The notes under the pieces: generated by a model
The model's input: the letters and a program-made list of their open reading frames with translations, nothing else
Told to the model about the DNA's origin: nothing
Databases searched by the model: none
Position numbers and translations under genes: made by a program
Source of the DNA: Rhododendron vialii
Lineage: Eukaryota; Streptophyta; Magnoliopsida; Ericales; Ericaceae
Length of the DNA: 64,000 bases
Reading direction: 5' to 3'
Assembly (NCBI RefSeq): GCF_030253575.1
Contig: NC_080568.1
Span: forward strand, 35,025,501 to 35,089,500
Part shown: positions 9,839-22,097 of the stretch, one piece after another
Layout of the letters: each line of letters opens with the position of its first letter
Numbering within the stretch: the stretch's first letter is position 1

Positions 9839-11765
9839 GCAGAAGTCCATGTTGTGCAAAGGAAGGGTTGAACAGAGGGGCTTGGACTGCAATGGAAGAC
9901 AAGATTCTTACAGAGTACATCAGAGTTAATGGTGAAGGGAAATGGAGAAACCTCCCCAAGAGAGCAGGTGAGATAATTCAATCATACCATCTTTTTAATA
10001 ATTGGGTGTACTGCTCAAATTATCTGCATGCACGTCTACTAATCCGGGAGCCACATGAATTTCACGACTGGGTAAACTTTTAGTTGCTTCAAGAATTTTT
10101 TGTTGGCGGTAAGAGTCGAGCATAGGAGATTAGAGAAGCAGGTCCCGTACACATTATCATGCTCTCGCTCGACCAACACATAGGAACTGAGGGTAGAATA
10201 ATTTGATTGAATTACATCTGGAGATAATTGTTTGGATTTTTCAATATTTAAGTTACGTACATGGAAGAAAATGAGAAAAAAAAAATGCAAAATTTGATGT
10301 ATTGAATGGTTGATATTTTTATTGGGCAGGTTTGAAGAGATGTGGGAAGAGCTGCAGGCTTCGTTGGTTGAATTACCTAAGGCCTGATATCAAAAGAGGA
10401 AACATAACCAATGATGAGGAAGACCTCATTATTAGGCTTCACAAACTCCTTGGAAATAGGTATGTTAAGTAATTCCGTTAATTTTTTTTTTAACATGAAA
10501 GGGTAATAGAGTAATTTCACTTACCACCTCCAATAGGCAATCGAAAAAAAAATTAATTTGTGTTTGGTTGGTCTTAAAATTCTACCCTCGAACATGTTTT
10601 TGTCTAACATTTGATACTATCCAACAATGCTGCACGCACAAACAAAATTTTCATAGAGTTCTCATCTAGAATGGGGTCTGATATCCTCTGTCCTGAAAAC
10701 CTAAGTGCATGCCTATGTGCCGAGGGATTTTCTAGCCGTTGAATTGTGTAATTTTTTTTTTATGTTTTAAATCCAACTACCGAAAAATCTCTCGACACGG
10801 AGGATCCTTCTTCCATCTAGAACAATGTGACTCGCCATTCTGACTCGAAGTTTCTAAGAGTCAGTGCATCTGAGTTAATTACTTTTCTTGTATAAGAATT
10901 GTCAATCACTACATTTTTACATGCATATAGCACTGAAGTGTTCCGAGAGCCTTTTCCACCACCCACACCAATGTGTAATTGTATGATTCATTTTTAGTTA
11001 ACTGGTACTTGTATGTGTCTTGTATAACTAGTGCTCGATCGATCGATCTAGGAGCATCGAATAATCACTACTCGTATATTCGTATATATATGTAACTGTA
11101 CTGTATGTATGTATGTACGCAGGTGGTCTCTGATAGCCGGAAGGCTTCCAGGGCGAACAGACAATGAAATTAAGAATTATTGGAATACGAACATTGGCAA
11201 GAAATTCGTGCAAGCTCCTCACCCAAGTCCTACCTCCAACCGCAAAGCGTCCAATCAATCAAAAGAAAAGTCACAGCCACCTCCACCGAGGATAGGATCA
11301 GGTGTGGTCCGGACCAAGGCATCGCGGTGCACCAAAGTTTTCATCAGACCAGAGCCACAGAATAGTACTGATGATCATCATCAGCAACTGCTGCTTGACC
11401 CCAAGCCAGTACTGGGAGGAGGACCAACATTTCATGGCTCTGATTGTGTCGGAGCGGTGGCGGGTCTCGATCCGCTCCATGACATATCACCGTTCATGAT
11501 TTCCGCGAAGGACGATCCGTCCGATTTCATCGTGGATTTCGAAATGGACGACAAGTTCTTATCCGACTTCCTCAACAGTGATTTTCCTTCGCTCTGTGAT
11601 GAGGATATTGAGACTAATTACACTAGCTCCTCATCTTTGAATTCTTCCCCTACTGATCTCTTCTCGACTGACTCTGTGAAAGCTCGATTTTCGGATAAAA
11701 TGTTTAATGACTCGGATCTTCAGTCGATGACACCTCTCCTGGGAATAGAGTGGCTTCAAGAGTAG
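9835..11765 (+). CDS. R2R3-MYB transcription factor, subgroup 5 (TT2-like)
   Basis: Three exons, 9835-9967, 10330-10459 and 11123-11765, give 301 residues; first exons of 133 and 130 bp are the classic R2R3-MYB pattern. Residues 1-115 form two MYB repeats with the regularly spaced tryptophans ([54 protein letters not shown]). The R3 repeat carries the bHLH-binding signature (DL, R, L, L, R spacing in [20 protein letters not shown]). After the DNA-binding region comes [12 protein letters not shown], the hallmark of subgroup 5, then an acidic tail ([10 protein letters not shown]...). Known relatives such as Arabidopsis TT2 work in the nucleus with bHLH and WD40 partners to switch on proanthocyanidin genes; that role here is inferred. 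GA repeats abut the start codon. I saw no disruption. Confidence 0.93.
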
Positions 11766-12580
11766 AAATAAAAGTAAAATGAATGAGAATTTAGGTTCTG
11801 TTTAATTGGGTCGGGCTTGAAATTAAGAAGGTTTTTTGTTCTTCTTTTCTTTGTAAATATTGAATAAGGAAACATGTTCACTGGACGTAGCTATGTTGTT
11901 AGAATTGTAACTATAATGCCTAACGTGGGAGGAATTCTATGAGGTAAGATCTTTCTATTTTGGGCATGTCCTGTGGTGGTAGTGGCGGTGGCGGCAGTGG
12001 TCGGATACCCTCTATATATATTACTCTTTGATCTCCTTCTTCTTCTTCGTTTTTCCTTTTCGAGTTTCTTTTCATTTTGTGTAATATATTGTGGGTGGTC
12101 CCACACTTAAATAATGATTAGTGGTGAAGTTAATTGATACCGAGCAAGAGATTGCAAGAGCTCGCGATCGCTTGTTTGGTAAAACTTGCCTATTTGTTTG
12201 TCGGAAATACTTTGCACACAAATGTCGGACATAGATACGAACACATCGCGTGTGTGTAGCCGTAAGATGCGTGTTGGGTTTCACATGTATCTCTTGTGGG
12301 GCTTGCAAGATCCTTGCGTACGTGTTTACTTTAATTTGACATTGCTACTCAGTACGTAATTAATCGAAGCTCAATTATTTGAAGGTTTGATGACTTTGGA
12401 CGTTTACTTCACCTCTCATGTGAATTGAAACCTCCATTTCAATGGAAAGAGGGTCAAGAAATCTCCACAAGTGTATGGAGGTGGTCCCTACAATTAGGGA
12501 AGTAGATAGATCTCTTGAATTCTTGTACTACTATTAATTAAGACTCATTCAGAAGTACCCCACGAATTTGGTACTCTGCA

Positions 12581-12612
<32 letters not shown>

Positions 12613-13560
12613 TAAATTGGAAGTAACTTTCAAACTCGATCACCACTTGAAATCATTGTGAAAACCTAATCCAGTCATTTTCCACACAACATAAAAAGGT
12701 ACCTATAAAAGTTTCAAGTTCTTGAGTGTTCCTTTTCAATGCTATTGGCATGGGGTGATCTCAATAATTATTTGGGAAATTCAAACAAAATTGAAACCTT
12801 ATAATATAACCAAAATACTAAGCCAATATGGGTTATTATTTCCTGTCAATTGTTTTCATGACCTTTTTTTCCCCTTATTTTGATGAGTGTCGTCTACTAA
12901 ATAATGAAACATGAATTAAAGGAAACAATAATTTATTTTAACGTAGCCCCGCATAGACGTATCTCAAAAAAAAAAAATATTTACAGGGGCTATTTGACTC
13001 TATTTCATTCCGAAGATTTTTTTTTTTATCAAGAGCGTCTCGATTTAGAAGAAGAGGAGAAGATGAATAAGATTGTCTCTATTCAGACCACGACATGGGT
13101 TACTTGAACTGAAAAAAGAAGAAGGTAGGAAGCAAAACCTTATATGACTAGTAATTGGAGTTAGTAGCCAATTTCGTGTTTTAATTTGGAATTATTTTAA
13201 TTAGGCCTACTTGTAAAGACTTTTTCTTTTCTGTTCACTTGCTTCTCCTCTTGGCCACTTGACTTTTAGTTCATCACATCACTATCTCTCATCAAATATT
13301 CCATCACAATTAAAATAGTCCTAGATTATTTATGCTTAATTGCCTTTTTGTTGAAATTAAGTCCGGTTAATTGGCATTATATTGCTTCATTTAATTTCTT
13401 GGGTTTTGTTTCCGCCGTCATCTTTTTAGTGTTTTCAAAAACGACAAAGGGTATGATCAAAAGAATACATCAATCTTTCGTAATGATATTTGAAATTAAT
13501 TAATCCGAAACATCGTCTTAAGATTTCATGAAATTAACCGGGTTATTTGAAGAAAAGAAA
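11766..13560. other. MYB 3' region and intergenic; ATT microsatellite
   Basis: It begins with the probable 3' UTR of the MYB gene. A (TTA)n microsatellite of about 30 bp lies at 12584-12613. No gene is recognised. Confidence 0.4.
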
Positions 13561-13576
13561 ATGGCATCTCCACCCT

Positions 13577-13753
13577 CCGACCCCGTTCGTTTTGGAATTT
13601 TGAATTTAGATTTGTAAGTAATTAGTGTAGAGGGAGAAATAAAGTAATAATTGGAAATAGAGATAATAATTAGATATCAGAGATAGAGAGAAAAATAATA
13701 GAGTAATAATGATATTAGAATCCAAAATCCGAAACCCTTAACCGAACAAGGTC
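13577..13753. mobile_element. possible Tourist-like MITE
   Basis: The left end, CCCCGTTCGTTTTGGAATTTT, is 21 bp long in the sequence; its core CGTTCGTTTTGGAATTTTG is mirrored by the right end, whose reverse complement is TTGTTCGGTTAAGGGTTTCG. The TIRs are imperfect and no TSD was confirmed. The interior is purine-rich and non-coding. Confidence 0.35.
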
Positions 13754-14469
13754 GTAATAAAAGAAAGAAAATGATTTTTTTTGAACTTCAATTCATATTT
13801 CCAGATTTCTCGATTTTTTTGGTAGAGACGAATGATAGTCTCAAGAATTTTAAGAAAAAAATAAATGAAAAATCACTGCACGAATATCCATCATATATAT
13901 AAGCATGTGGTTCCAAATTAAAGCTCCTCATTCAGCGGAGCAGTGGAAGTACTGTACTATTTTGTTTTGTTTTTCTCTTGAGATTAAATTCTTTACACCG
14001 TTGATATAAACATTTGTTTCCTTCAAATCAATTATATTGTCCCACATCGCCATGTTTTATTGATTGGGACCACTATTTTGCAACGTGAAACAATATAATT
14101 AATTTAGAGGTAACAAATATTTACACCGATGGTGTAAAAAAAAAATTCCTTTTTCTCTTTTCCAGATATTGATTCATGAGGGGGATCGCTCCCAACCAAT
14201 CTCGATCATTCACTCTCACTTGGCCTGGCCTGTATGTCCACTGACTGTAACCAGATAAACCACATGGTGTGGGAGCGAGCTGATTTAATTTTAATGCCAA
14301 CTGTCAGTCAAAGGAATACCTCTAGGCTCTATTCCTCTCCAATTACTAGAAAAAAATTATCGTGCGGTGGTCTTGGGGCATCTTCAAGTATAGTGTCTGA
14401 AGACCGACCCTTATCCACCATGCACACTCTCAAAAAACAACACATTCATTCCAAAATATAGTTCTGACA

Positions 14470-14556
14470 CGAGAGGCAAGTGGAGTGGTATGCATTTGAT
14501 AAGAGTTCAAATCTCACTAACTACAACTAACACTACTGGCTTTTGCCGAGGAAAAA
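14470..14556 (+). mobile_element. tRNA-related SINE-like element with LINE tail
   Basis: GGCAAGTGGAGTGG (about 14475) resembles a pol III A box and GAGTTCAAATCTC (about 14504) a B box, about 30 bp apart. The 3' end, CTTTTGCCGAGGAAAAAAA, shares its tail with the LINE 3' ends at 1809 and 6751. SINEs often borrow a LINE tail. Target duplications were not found. Confidence 0.45.
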
Positions 14557-15305
14557 AATGATGTGCTTTACCCTTTTTTAACTGCAAAATAGAATGGACT
14601 TGAATTTTGTAAAAAAAAAAAAATCTGTAGAATTACAGTTTGAATGGCTGATTGTTCATAGATAAGAAGACAGGAATAATGTCCGTGTTGTGCATTAGGT
14701 GTGCGCCCAATATTAGGCATGTCAAGGATCCAAGTGCAATTTTTTTTTTTAAAAGGCAAAAGATAATTTTATTAATCTTTAAAATTATTACAGTTAGATT
14801 TTTTGGAGGGTTTCAACCTAAAACCAATTGGCTATAGGTAGAGTAACTTCTAGAATATATTAACCAATTTTGAGTGATTTAGATAAACGATGTGAGATAA
14901 AGTTTAACAGTTACGAAGATTAAAAAGACCATGAAAAAGGCATCACAATGAAAAGAATGCATCACAATTAAGGAGTATGTTGTATGTTGGCACCCGATCG
15001 AACCCTTCACAATCAAATGCCAATCACGGACCAGAGAGGAAACGAAAACGGTTAACAAGAAGTAAACCGAGCAGAGTACGGAAAAGAAATAAAACGTAAA
15101 ACAGTGTCCCATAACGGTAAAACGGTTCTGAAGCAGATCAAAGAGAAGCTTTCTCTTGATCATCCCCTTGAAGGACTCAAGCACAAGATTCCATCGTGGG
15201 TCACTTTTTCATCTTGACGAGTAGGTAATCTGTATAAAATTACAAGCTGACCAAAAATAGGCAACCATTAGTCAAAACACATTGGTCATAAAAAGGACAA
15301 ATATT
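14557..15305. other. intergenic, no gene seen
   Basis: No gene recognised. A poly-T run followed by AAAAGGCAAAAGATAATTTT (14735-14765) may be another decayed LINE tail in minus orientation. Confidence 0.35.
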
Positions 15306-15531
15306 CTATCTGTCCCAATTCTTTAGTCCTTTTTGAGAGTCCGCGCCACTTTTTAATTCATTATATTTTTCAATCTATAATTTTTAAGCTTTTTAGGTGA
15401 TTTTGAAAATATCATTTAAAAGAGCTCATTGAGATCTATCAAACAAGATACATATTACATATAAACAATATTAATTAGTTTTTTATCCAATTGGAAGAGG
15501 GCGAGGGACAAAAGAATGGGGACAAAGAGAG
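15306..15531. mobile_element. Stowaway-like MITE, degenerate
   Basis: The left end, CTATCTGTCCCAATTCTTTA, and the reverse complement of the right end, CTCTCTTTGTCCCCATTCTT, match as diverged Stowaway termini (family pattern CTCCCTCCGTCCC). The size, 226 bp, is nearly that of the clear Stowaway copy at 48361-48585 (225 bp). The TA duplication is degraded on the left. Confidence 0.5.
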
Positions 15532-17011
15532 TATGATTTTAAACTAAACTATAAACTAAATGCATGCCGACAATTTGTTATTCGTATGGGATTCCCATGA
15601 AATTTTAGATAACATGATTTTCACAACAAGACGATAAAAGTGAACGATTCAGATCAAATAATCGGAGTCAAGATGATCGAGCCCGATAACAAACGCATAT
15701 ATAACAGATGTAAAATGTACAATGGTGCACAATAGAGAGGGCACTACTGGACCAATACTTTCTATAGTAGTGCCAAGCCAGGAAGAGAGGGCTGTAAATA
15801 TTGTCCCGGGGCGATTTAAGAGAAGTATTGTCATACGAAAATATACTAAATATAAAGTGTAACTTTTAAATTCTTTATTAAATTAGAATAATATTTTATT
15901 TGAGCTCGACTAGTATTTTACGACCCGAACCTCAAGTTGTTCGCGAACAAACTTGATTTGCTTGCAACCCTATCCGCGGCTCGTTCATCTCGTTAAACAG
16001 ACTACTTTTTACTAATAATAATAACGCAACACGCTTATCACCTTCCTAGTTAAAATATTGCGATTGTACAGTTGGTGTGTGTATATATTTATATACTTGA
16101 TAAAATATATATGCAAATTAGCTAGTAAAGTCATTTACCTACTCTCTGTCGTCTCATCACAAATCGTGCCGCGAACAAATGGCTACAAAAATAACTCTGT
16201 AACCTAGCTGGATAGCTAAAGTTTTTTACCTGCCCATATATACCATTTTTATTCGAAATCTGTGAACATGATCATATCCCAAAACAAGCACCAAGAACAA
16301 TCCTTTGCTATGATTATGATATATTAGTAGACTTCTGTTGATTGCTCCGATCACATCACAGTCGACTTTTACATCATCTCAAAGGAAATACTGTACCATT
16401 AACCCCCAAAAAAAAAAAAAAACAAGAAATATTATACAAGCCTCGGAGTTGCCCCAGTAGTCAATGTCGTTGGAGATTTGAAAATTTGTTCCTATTTAGA
16501 TCTCAGTTTAAAAATTTGTTCCTTCTTAGCTAGATCATCGAATTTGACTCACTTTGAGTGAGCCACGTGCAAAAATTAACACGGCGCGTATATTTATCAA
16601 ATTCTTGTGAGGTCAAATCATCGAATTTGACTCTCACTTTGAATGAGCTATGTACAAAAATTAACATGATGCATGCAGTGACAACTCCAGAAATATTATT
16701 TAATGGTGTAAAAAAAAATTCTGAAGTTTAAACTACATTCAACCAATATTTATAATTGTTAATTATAGGTCTATTCAACTTTTATACTAGTAATTTTCTT
16801 TGAAGAAATCCTTTCTAATTAAATTAGCTTGTGACAAGCCCCAAAAAATTAGCTTTCCGATAATTGCGACATGATTAAATTGGTGTCAAACAAGTAAATA
16901 GGAAGATGACCGACATGAATGAGATCAATCTCGAAAGCGTTACATACTCCTACAATATTGTATTTTCTTTTTACCCAAAAAAATTCTCTCAAACCCTAAT
17001 TTGTCTTTACC

Positions 17012-17048
<37 letters not shown>

Positions 17049-17281
17049 CTAATTAAGGCGATGATACTTTCTTATTTCTTCTTTGTACAGTAAGATGTGT
17101 ATTGTTCTAGATCTTCTTTGGAGTGGGATCCATTTGATGTTGCCCCGAGTCCCAATTCACGGTTGTGGGAGCTTTTTGAGATCGAACAGTGACTTGTACC
17201 ATGCACCTAGCTTGCACATGAAAAAAACAAAAACAAAAATTTGTCCCGGCCACCTGTGTAACCTGGGGAATCTACTACAAA

Positions 17282-17333
<52 letters not shown>

Positions 17334-18365
17334 TGACGGGAGACATGGACGTTCCTCCTTCCCCAACGACACTTTGCCAATTTAATACTATACTAGTAGT
17401 AATGAACAGCAATATATTGAAGAGAATATATGACAGAGATTTAAAAGTGGTCCCTGGAGTACTGGACCCATAAAGCTGGTTCTTAATTAATTATAAGTAG
17501 TGCTGTACTAGTTAATTTAAGCGTAATACATATATGCAGCCCAAAATATGTACTCTACTAGTACTATACTTCTCTTTTTATAAGTGTGTGTATGTGTGTG
17601 TATATATATATCAGTAAATTGTACGTACTACATAGATCCGTCCCGAAATCTTAATTTGTTTTCTTTTTTAGCAAGAATTATTATGTTATTTTTTTAATTG
17701 AAAAATTAGACTACGTTCATGCATAATCTTTCTCGTTTTTTAAACAAATTTAAAGTGGGTTCGGTGCTATTAATAGAAAACGAACGAACAATAGATTCTT
17801 AATTATTTGTTAGGAGTAGTAATAAAAATTGGTCGACCTTAATTTGCTTAAGAGACCAGACAGCCAGCCCGTTTTTCGATATATATACAGCATCGATCAT
17901 CTGGACTTGGGGTCCTTGGAGATATATCTCAACTGCTTGGCTAGCTACGATTAGTTTAGTTTATTAACGAGCACCGAGGTGATACGTACTTGTAGAGTTG
18001 GCAATTAATTTCACGATGGGATGGGATATATCGTGAGTTGGAACTCATTTGCGTTATGTAGCTAGCAACGATGATCTCTAAATCAGATTCTGTACTGTGT
18101 GATCAAGGCAGGCATTTTGATCCACTTGCACTAAACTAGTTGGATAGGATTGTAGTTAGGGGTCGTTCGCTCCAAGGCAATAACTAGAGAGCCTCTAAAC
18201 TCACAACCGAATCACTTGATCAGTATATGAAAGCATGCGAACATACAACGGAAGTTGATTAATTCATTCATTCATAACAGATCGGACAAATTAAATTATA
18301 CTTGCATGTACCGTAAAGAACAAAGATGATCAGACAGAGTGGACCGTTTTGAAATCGCATATAAG
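15532..18365. other. intergenic, no gene seen; AT and CT microsatellites
   Basis: No gene recognised. An (AT)n run lies at about 17015-17046, a 43-bp (CT)n run at 17287-17329, and a mixed GT/AT run near 17584-17612. A diverged direct repeat (ATCATCGAATTTGACTC, about 16525 and 16617) marks a small local duplication. Confidence 0.45.
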
Positions 18366-19022
18366 AGTAATTCTTCGTGGCCACGTGTAATTCTATGCGG
18401 CCACGTGTAATTCTTAGCAGTCACCTGTAATTATTGGCGGCCAAGAATAATTCTATGTGGCCAAATGTAATTTTTAGCGGCCAAGTGTAATTTTTAGCGG
18501 CCACGTGTAATTATTGGCGGTCAAGAATAATTCTATGTGGCCAAGTGTAATTCCTAACGGCCAACAATACATCCTTGTAGCCATGTGTAATTATTGGCGG
18601 CCAAGAGTAATTTTATGCAGCCAAGTGTAATTCTTAGCGGCCAACAGTAATTCCTTGCTGTCACTTATAATTATTGGCGGCCAAGAGTAATTCTATGCAA
18701 CCAAGTGTAATCTTGGCGGCCAACAGTAATTCCTTGCGGTCACGTGTGGCGGCCAAGAGTAGTTCTATGCGGCCAAATATAATTCTTAGCGGCCAACAGT
18801 AATTCCTTGTGGCCATGTGTAATTATTGGCGGTCAAGAGTAGTTCTATGCAGCCAAATTAATATAATTCTTAGCGGCCAACAGTAATTCCTTGCGGCCAC
18901 ATGTAATTATTGGCGGCCAAGAGTAATTATACGCTACCAAATATAATTCTTAGCGGCCAACAATATTTTCTTGCGGCCACGTGTAATTATTGGCGGCCAA
19001 GAATAATTCTATACGGCCAACT
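18366..19022 (+). repeat. 20-bp minisatellite with 80-bp higher-order period
   Basis: About 33 tandem units of roughly 20 bp, consensus GCGGCCAAGNGTAATTCTTN, without spacers. Four unit variants cycle in order: one with CACGTGTAATTATTG, one with AAGAGTAATTCTAT, one with AAGTGTAATTCTTA and one with AACAGTAATTCCTT. The last variant recurs at 18561, 18641, 18720, 18793, 18877 and 18957, an 80-bp higher-order period with small indels. CACGTG (G-box) occurs at 18382, 18402, 18502, 18741 and 18978. The 20-bp length breaks reading frame, so coding is unlikely. Confidence 0.92.
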
Positions 19023-20906
19023 GAAAACACAAGTACATACCTACATGTATCCGTCCTTAATCAATGGACTAGAAAGCCACAAATTGGAGTGTAACCTTCC
19101 TAGGTACAACCACCCAGACCACTACTACCTCTCCTAGCTAGCCAAAGAATGGTTCACCCCAATCACAGTTCTTACGCACACAGAAATATAACAAAAAAAT
19201 AAAAAAAACTAACCCCCGAAACAAACGGGGTCACCATGCCAATCGATCTAATTCGCCATTGGACCCCGACTACCATCGCCTTCCTTTGTCAAAGAACCAT
19301 AACCTCCACCACGATCAGAATATTCTCGGCACCTCAATAATGAAGGGGAAGCCAAGAGATAGAAAAAGAGGAAAAATCACGAAGAAACTCTTAAATTTGA
19401 GATCGAGAGAGGAAAACCTCACTGAAAAGGATGTGTTATTTAAAGCTATATATAGCAACTTTAACTAAGGAGGATGGAAAACAAAAATCATTGGTAAAGC
19501 CTTTCCTTCCCGCCGCCACATAAGAGTGGTGAAAACCCTTGGGGGAAGGAAGAAAAAGAAGAGAGGCAGTTAGGTTTTTTTTAGAGGGCGATGCTTTGGG
19601 GACACTAACACACAAACTACATAGCTCAAAGCAGATGCCTTATGTAATCGTACCTATGACTATTTTTATTTCAAAATTAAATCAAAAACAGATTATTGTT
19701 TTCCCTTGAAACATGAATTAACCTATTTGGCAGAAACTTTGCTAATGAACTAAGAATAATCTCAAAAAATCCCACATTTGAAAAGCTTCATGTAAATGCT
19801 TTTAAACTTGAATGCCCTCTACAATATGTGTAAATTAAATCCCTAGAGGCATTTTTATTCCTGTCATTTCCATTTTAGGAAAATTTTAATTACCCCAAAA
19901 ATAAATTGTGATTATTACTACTACACTAATGTAGTGTTCTTACTGGTCTAAGAAGACAAAACCTCGTATATTTTGCTGTGAGTTGGCCCAATCTATGTAC
20001 TGGCTCATGATTACAATTTAATAAGCCCATTAAAAAGGTGGCTTGATATCATATAGGATGGGCTGGCCCAAGGGTTACCAATTTACGTTCGGCCCAAGTT
20101 CCCCTAACTTGTGTTCTTTGTTTTAAGTACTACACCTGTGTTCTTTTTTAGCTTGTTGAAAGAACCAACAAGTTGTTTTCAACTTGTATTATTGTGACAA
20201 ACAATGCATAAAAATATACTAGTGTGTGTGTATGTGTGTGTATATATATCGGGGCGGTTTCGGATTTTTTTTGGGTGTCCCTTGAACCGTCCCGATTTAT
20301 ATATATATAGAAGCCGTTTCTACAAAAATATAAGAGTCTTTTATATCAAATGAATGAAGAAATAATAATCATAATCAAAATCAAGTTTGAGAGAAACAAA
20401 CCAGCTAAAAATGGCCGGTCATATGCGACAAGCGTGTTGGAAAACTACTTTTGATTTTGCACTATTACAAAATTGAGTGAGGACCCATGCCCCATGGGAC
20501 CTAGCATAAGTCCACGCCCAGCGTACGGACCATGTAAATGAATTTGAGGGGGTGTTTACCAGACTTGAATCTAGACAGTGTAGCTCTTTTCTTCCACTTA
20601 GACCTATAAAATAAGATCACCGTTAGTGTCTAACCGGTCGAAAACTGGCAGGCCTTCGGTGGCTAAGTAAGTCTCCGAGTGGTGAGAGGAAAGTATAGAG
20701 CTCAAACCCAAAACCCAATCCTTGGAATCCAATTACAAGGGATAGACCACTTGGACTAAGCCCTAATTCTAAATTTCATTTTAGAAGGTCCATTTCCTTT
20801 TAATTTGGTATCATCATTTGTATTTTTTTTTTCCCGAAATTTTCAAGCACGAAATTAAAAAGCGCCACATGCATCAACTCTTACAAAAGGTTTTGTTTGG
20901 GACTAT
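19023..20906. other. intergenic, no gene seen; small palindrome
   Basis: No gene recognised. About 20241-20309 holds a small inverted repeat: TATATATCGGGGCGGTTTC against TGAACCGTCCCGATTTATATA, flanked by GT/AT microsatellite. It may be the remnant of a foldback element. Confidence 0.4.
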
Positions 20907-21084
20907 GGGCTTGTTTGATAACTTAAATTCAACACTTAAAATTGACTCAATTAAGTAATAAATGATTCAGTAGGTTTGATAATTACATTTTACATTGCTT
21001 ATCAAATTAAGTGCTATTTAAAATATAGGCTAAAAAGTTGAAAACTTAATTCTGGCTGATTTTTTGTATACTTGCATTCAACGA

Positions 21085-21725
21085 CCATACCACAATCACC
21101 ACCACTCCAGCCCACCGTCACAACGCCACCATTGCACAACCACCACTCCATTGCCACCACCACCACACCACTACCACGTCGCCGCCACCACCATAACGCC
21201 ACAATTGCACAACCACCACTCCACTACAACCACGACGCCACCACCTCCACCGCTCCACCATTGATCCACTACCACCACCACCACATTGCCACTGTGACAC
21301 CCCGCTTTTCGGTGGCCAGCGGTACTGCAGGATGGCAGGCTTCGTCCGGACGGGAGGGGGTAAGTCATGGTTTATAAGAAAAGATCCCTTCTACTTGTAC
21401 AAGGCCTTTTAAAGCTGTGAGGGTGGGTCAAAGCGCATGTGAACTTCACAGTTAAGCGTGTTCGTCCTGGGGTAGTCCAGGGATGGGTGACCTACTGGGA
21501 AGTCTATAGGCTTTGGGCGTCCAAAGCGGACAATATTGTATAAAGATGGAGCGGGTCGTTACAGCCACTACCACTATAAACGCCGCCATTGCACAACCAC
21601 CACTCCACCGCCACTACTCACCGCGACCACTCCAACACCACCACTCCCACTCCATTCCCACCCTCACCACTCCACCACCACCACCACCACCCTCGCTCCA
21701 TCACCGCCACCACTCCACCATTACT
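21085..21725 (+). repeat. CCA-rich trinucleotide repeat, split by an LTR
   Basis: Imperfect CCACCACCA-type repeat occupies 21085-21292 and 21564-21725. Recurrent pieces such as CATTGCACAACCACCACTCC appear on both sides of the insertion. Open frames here are low-complexity His/Pro/Thr reads and are not taken as genes. Confidence 0.8.
21293..21563 (+). mobile_element. Cassandra-type TRIM solo LTR carrying a 5S-rRNA-like region
   Basis: This 271-bp unit starts TGTGACACCCCG and ends CGGGTCGTTACA (TG...CA), with the exact 5-bp duplication GCCAC at 21288-21292 and 21564-21568. Residues at about 21440-21505 resemble plant 5S rRNA: AGTTAAGCGTGTTC matches the 5S A box region and GGATGGGTGACCTACTGGGA matches the C box with one change. 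Cassandra elements are known for carrying 5S sequence and its pol III promoter inside the LTR. The copy has one LTR and no internal domain, so it is a solo LTR left by LTR-LTR recombination. Confidence 0.88.
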
Positions 21726-21858
21726 ATAAGTACATTGTGACCATTAGTAATTTAAGAAAGAATTAGAACTAAAATTAATTCATCATTTTTTTTAATTTAG
21801 TGCTTAATATGTTTATCAAATAGTTTTTTAGCTTAAAAAATTCAACTTTTAGTACTTA

Positions 21859-22097
21859 GGCCTCGTTTCAGAACGTAAAATAAGTCCTTATTTTTTAAGA
21901 AGGCAATTTCAAGCTAAAAAATAATGGGTTTATTGAAATCTAAAAATATGCAATATGGATCTTGCTTGAAAGATCTCGATGAGATCTTTTATACAGTGCA
22001 AAAAAATTTTAAAAAATTATTTTTATTTACATTATTTTTTAGTTTAAAAATATGAAATAAGTACTTATTTTTTAAGAACGCGTTCTAGAACCGGACC
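21859..22097. mobile_element. Tourist-like (PIF/Harbinger) MITE, copy 1
   Basis: The element runs from GGCCTCGTTTCAGAACG to CGCGTTCTAGAACCGGACC, which are imperfect inverted repeats. The 3-bp duplication TTA flanks it (21856-21858, 22098-22100). The interior, ATGGATCTTGCTTGAAAGAT then CTCGATGAGATCTTTTATAC, is shared with the 241-bp copy at 44762-45002 in the exportin-T gene. Confidence 0.75.

Noticed and set aside
9528..9929. Upstream frame overlapping the MYB start
   Set aside because: Its ATG lies before the likely TATA box and most of it is CT/GA repeat read as Ser-Leu and Arg-Glu.
21064..21377. His/Pro/Thr-rich frames in the CCA repeat
   Set aside because: Low-complexity reads of a trinucleotide repeat, open in several frames and cut by an LTR insertion.
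21440..21505. A functional 5S rRNA gene
   Set aside because: Only part of 5S is present and it lies inside a Cassandra-type LTR with TSD, not in a tandem 5S array.
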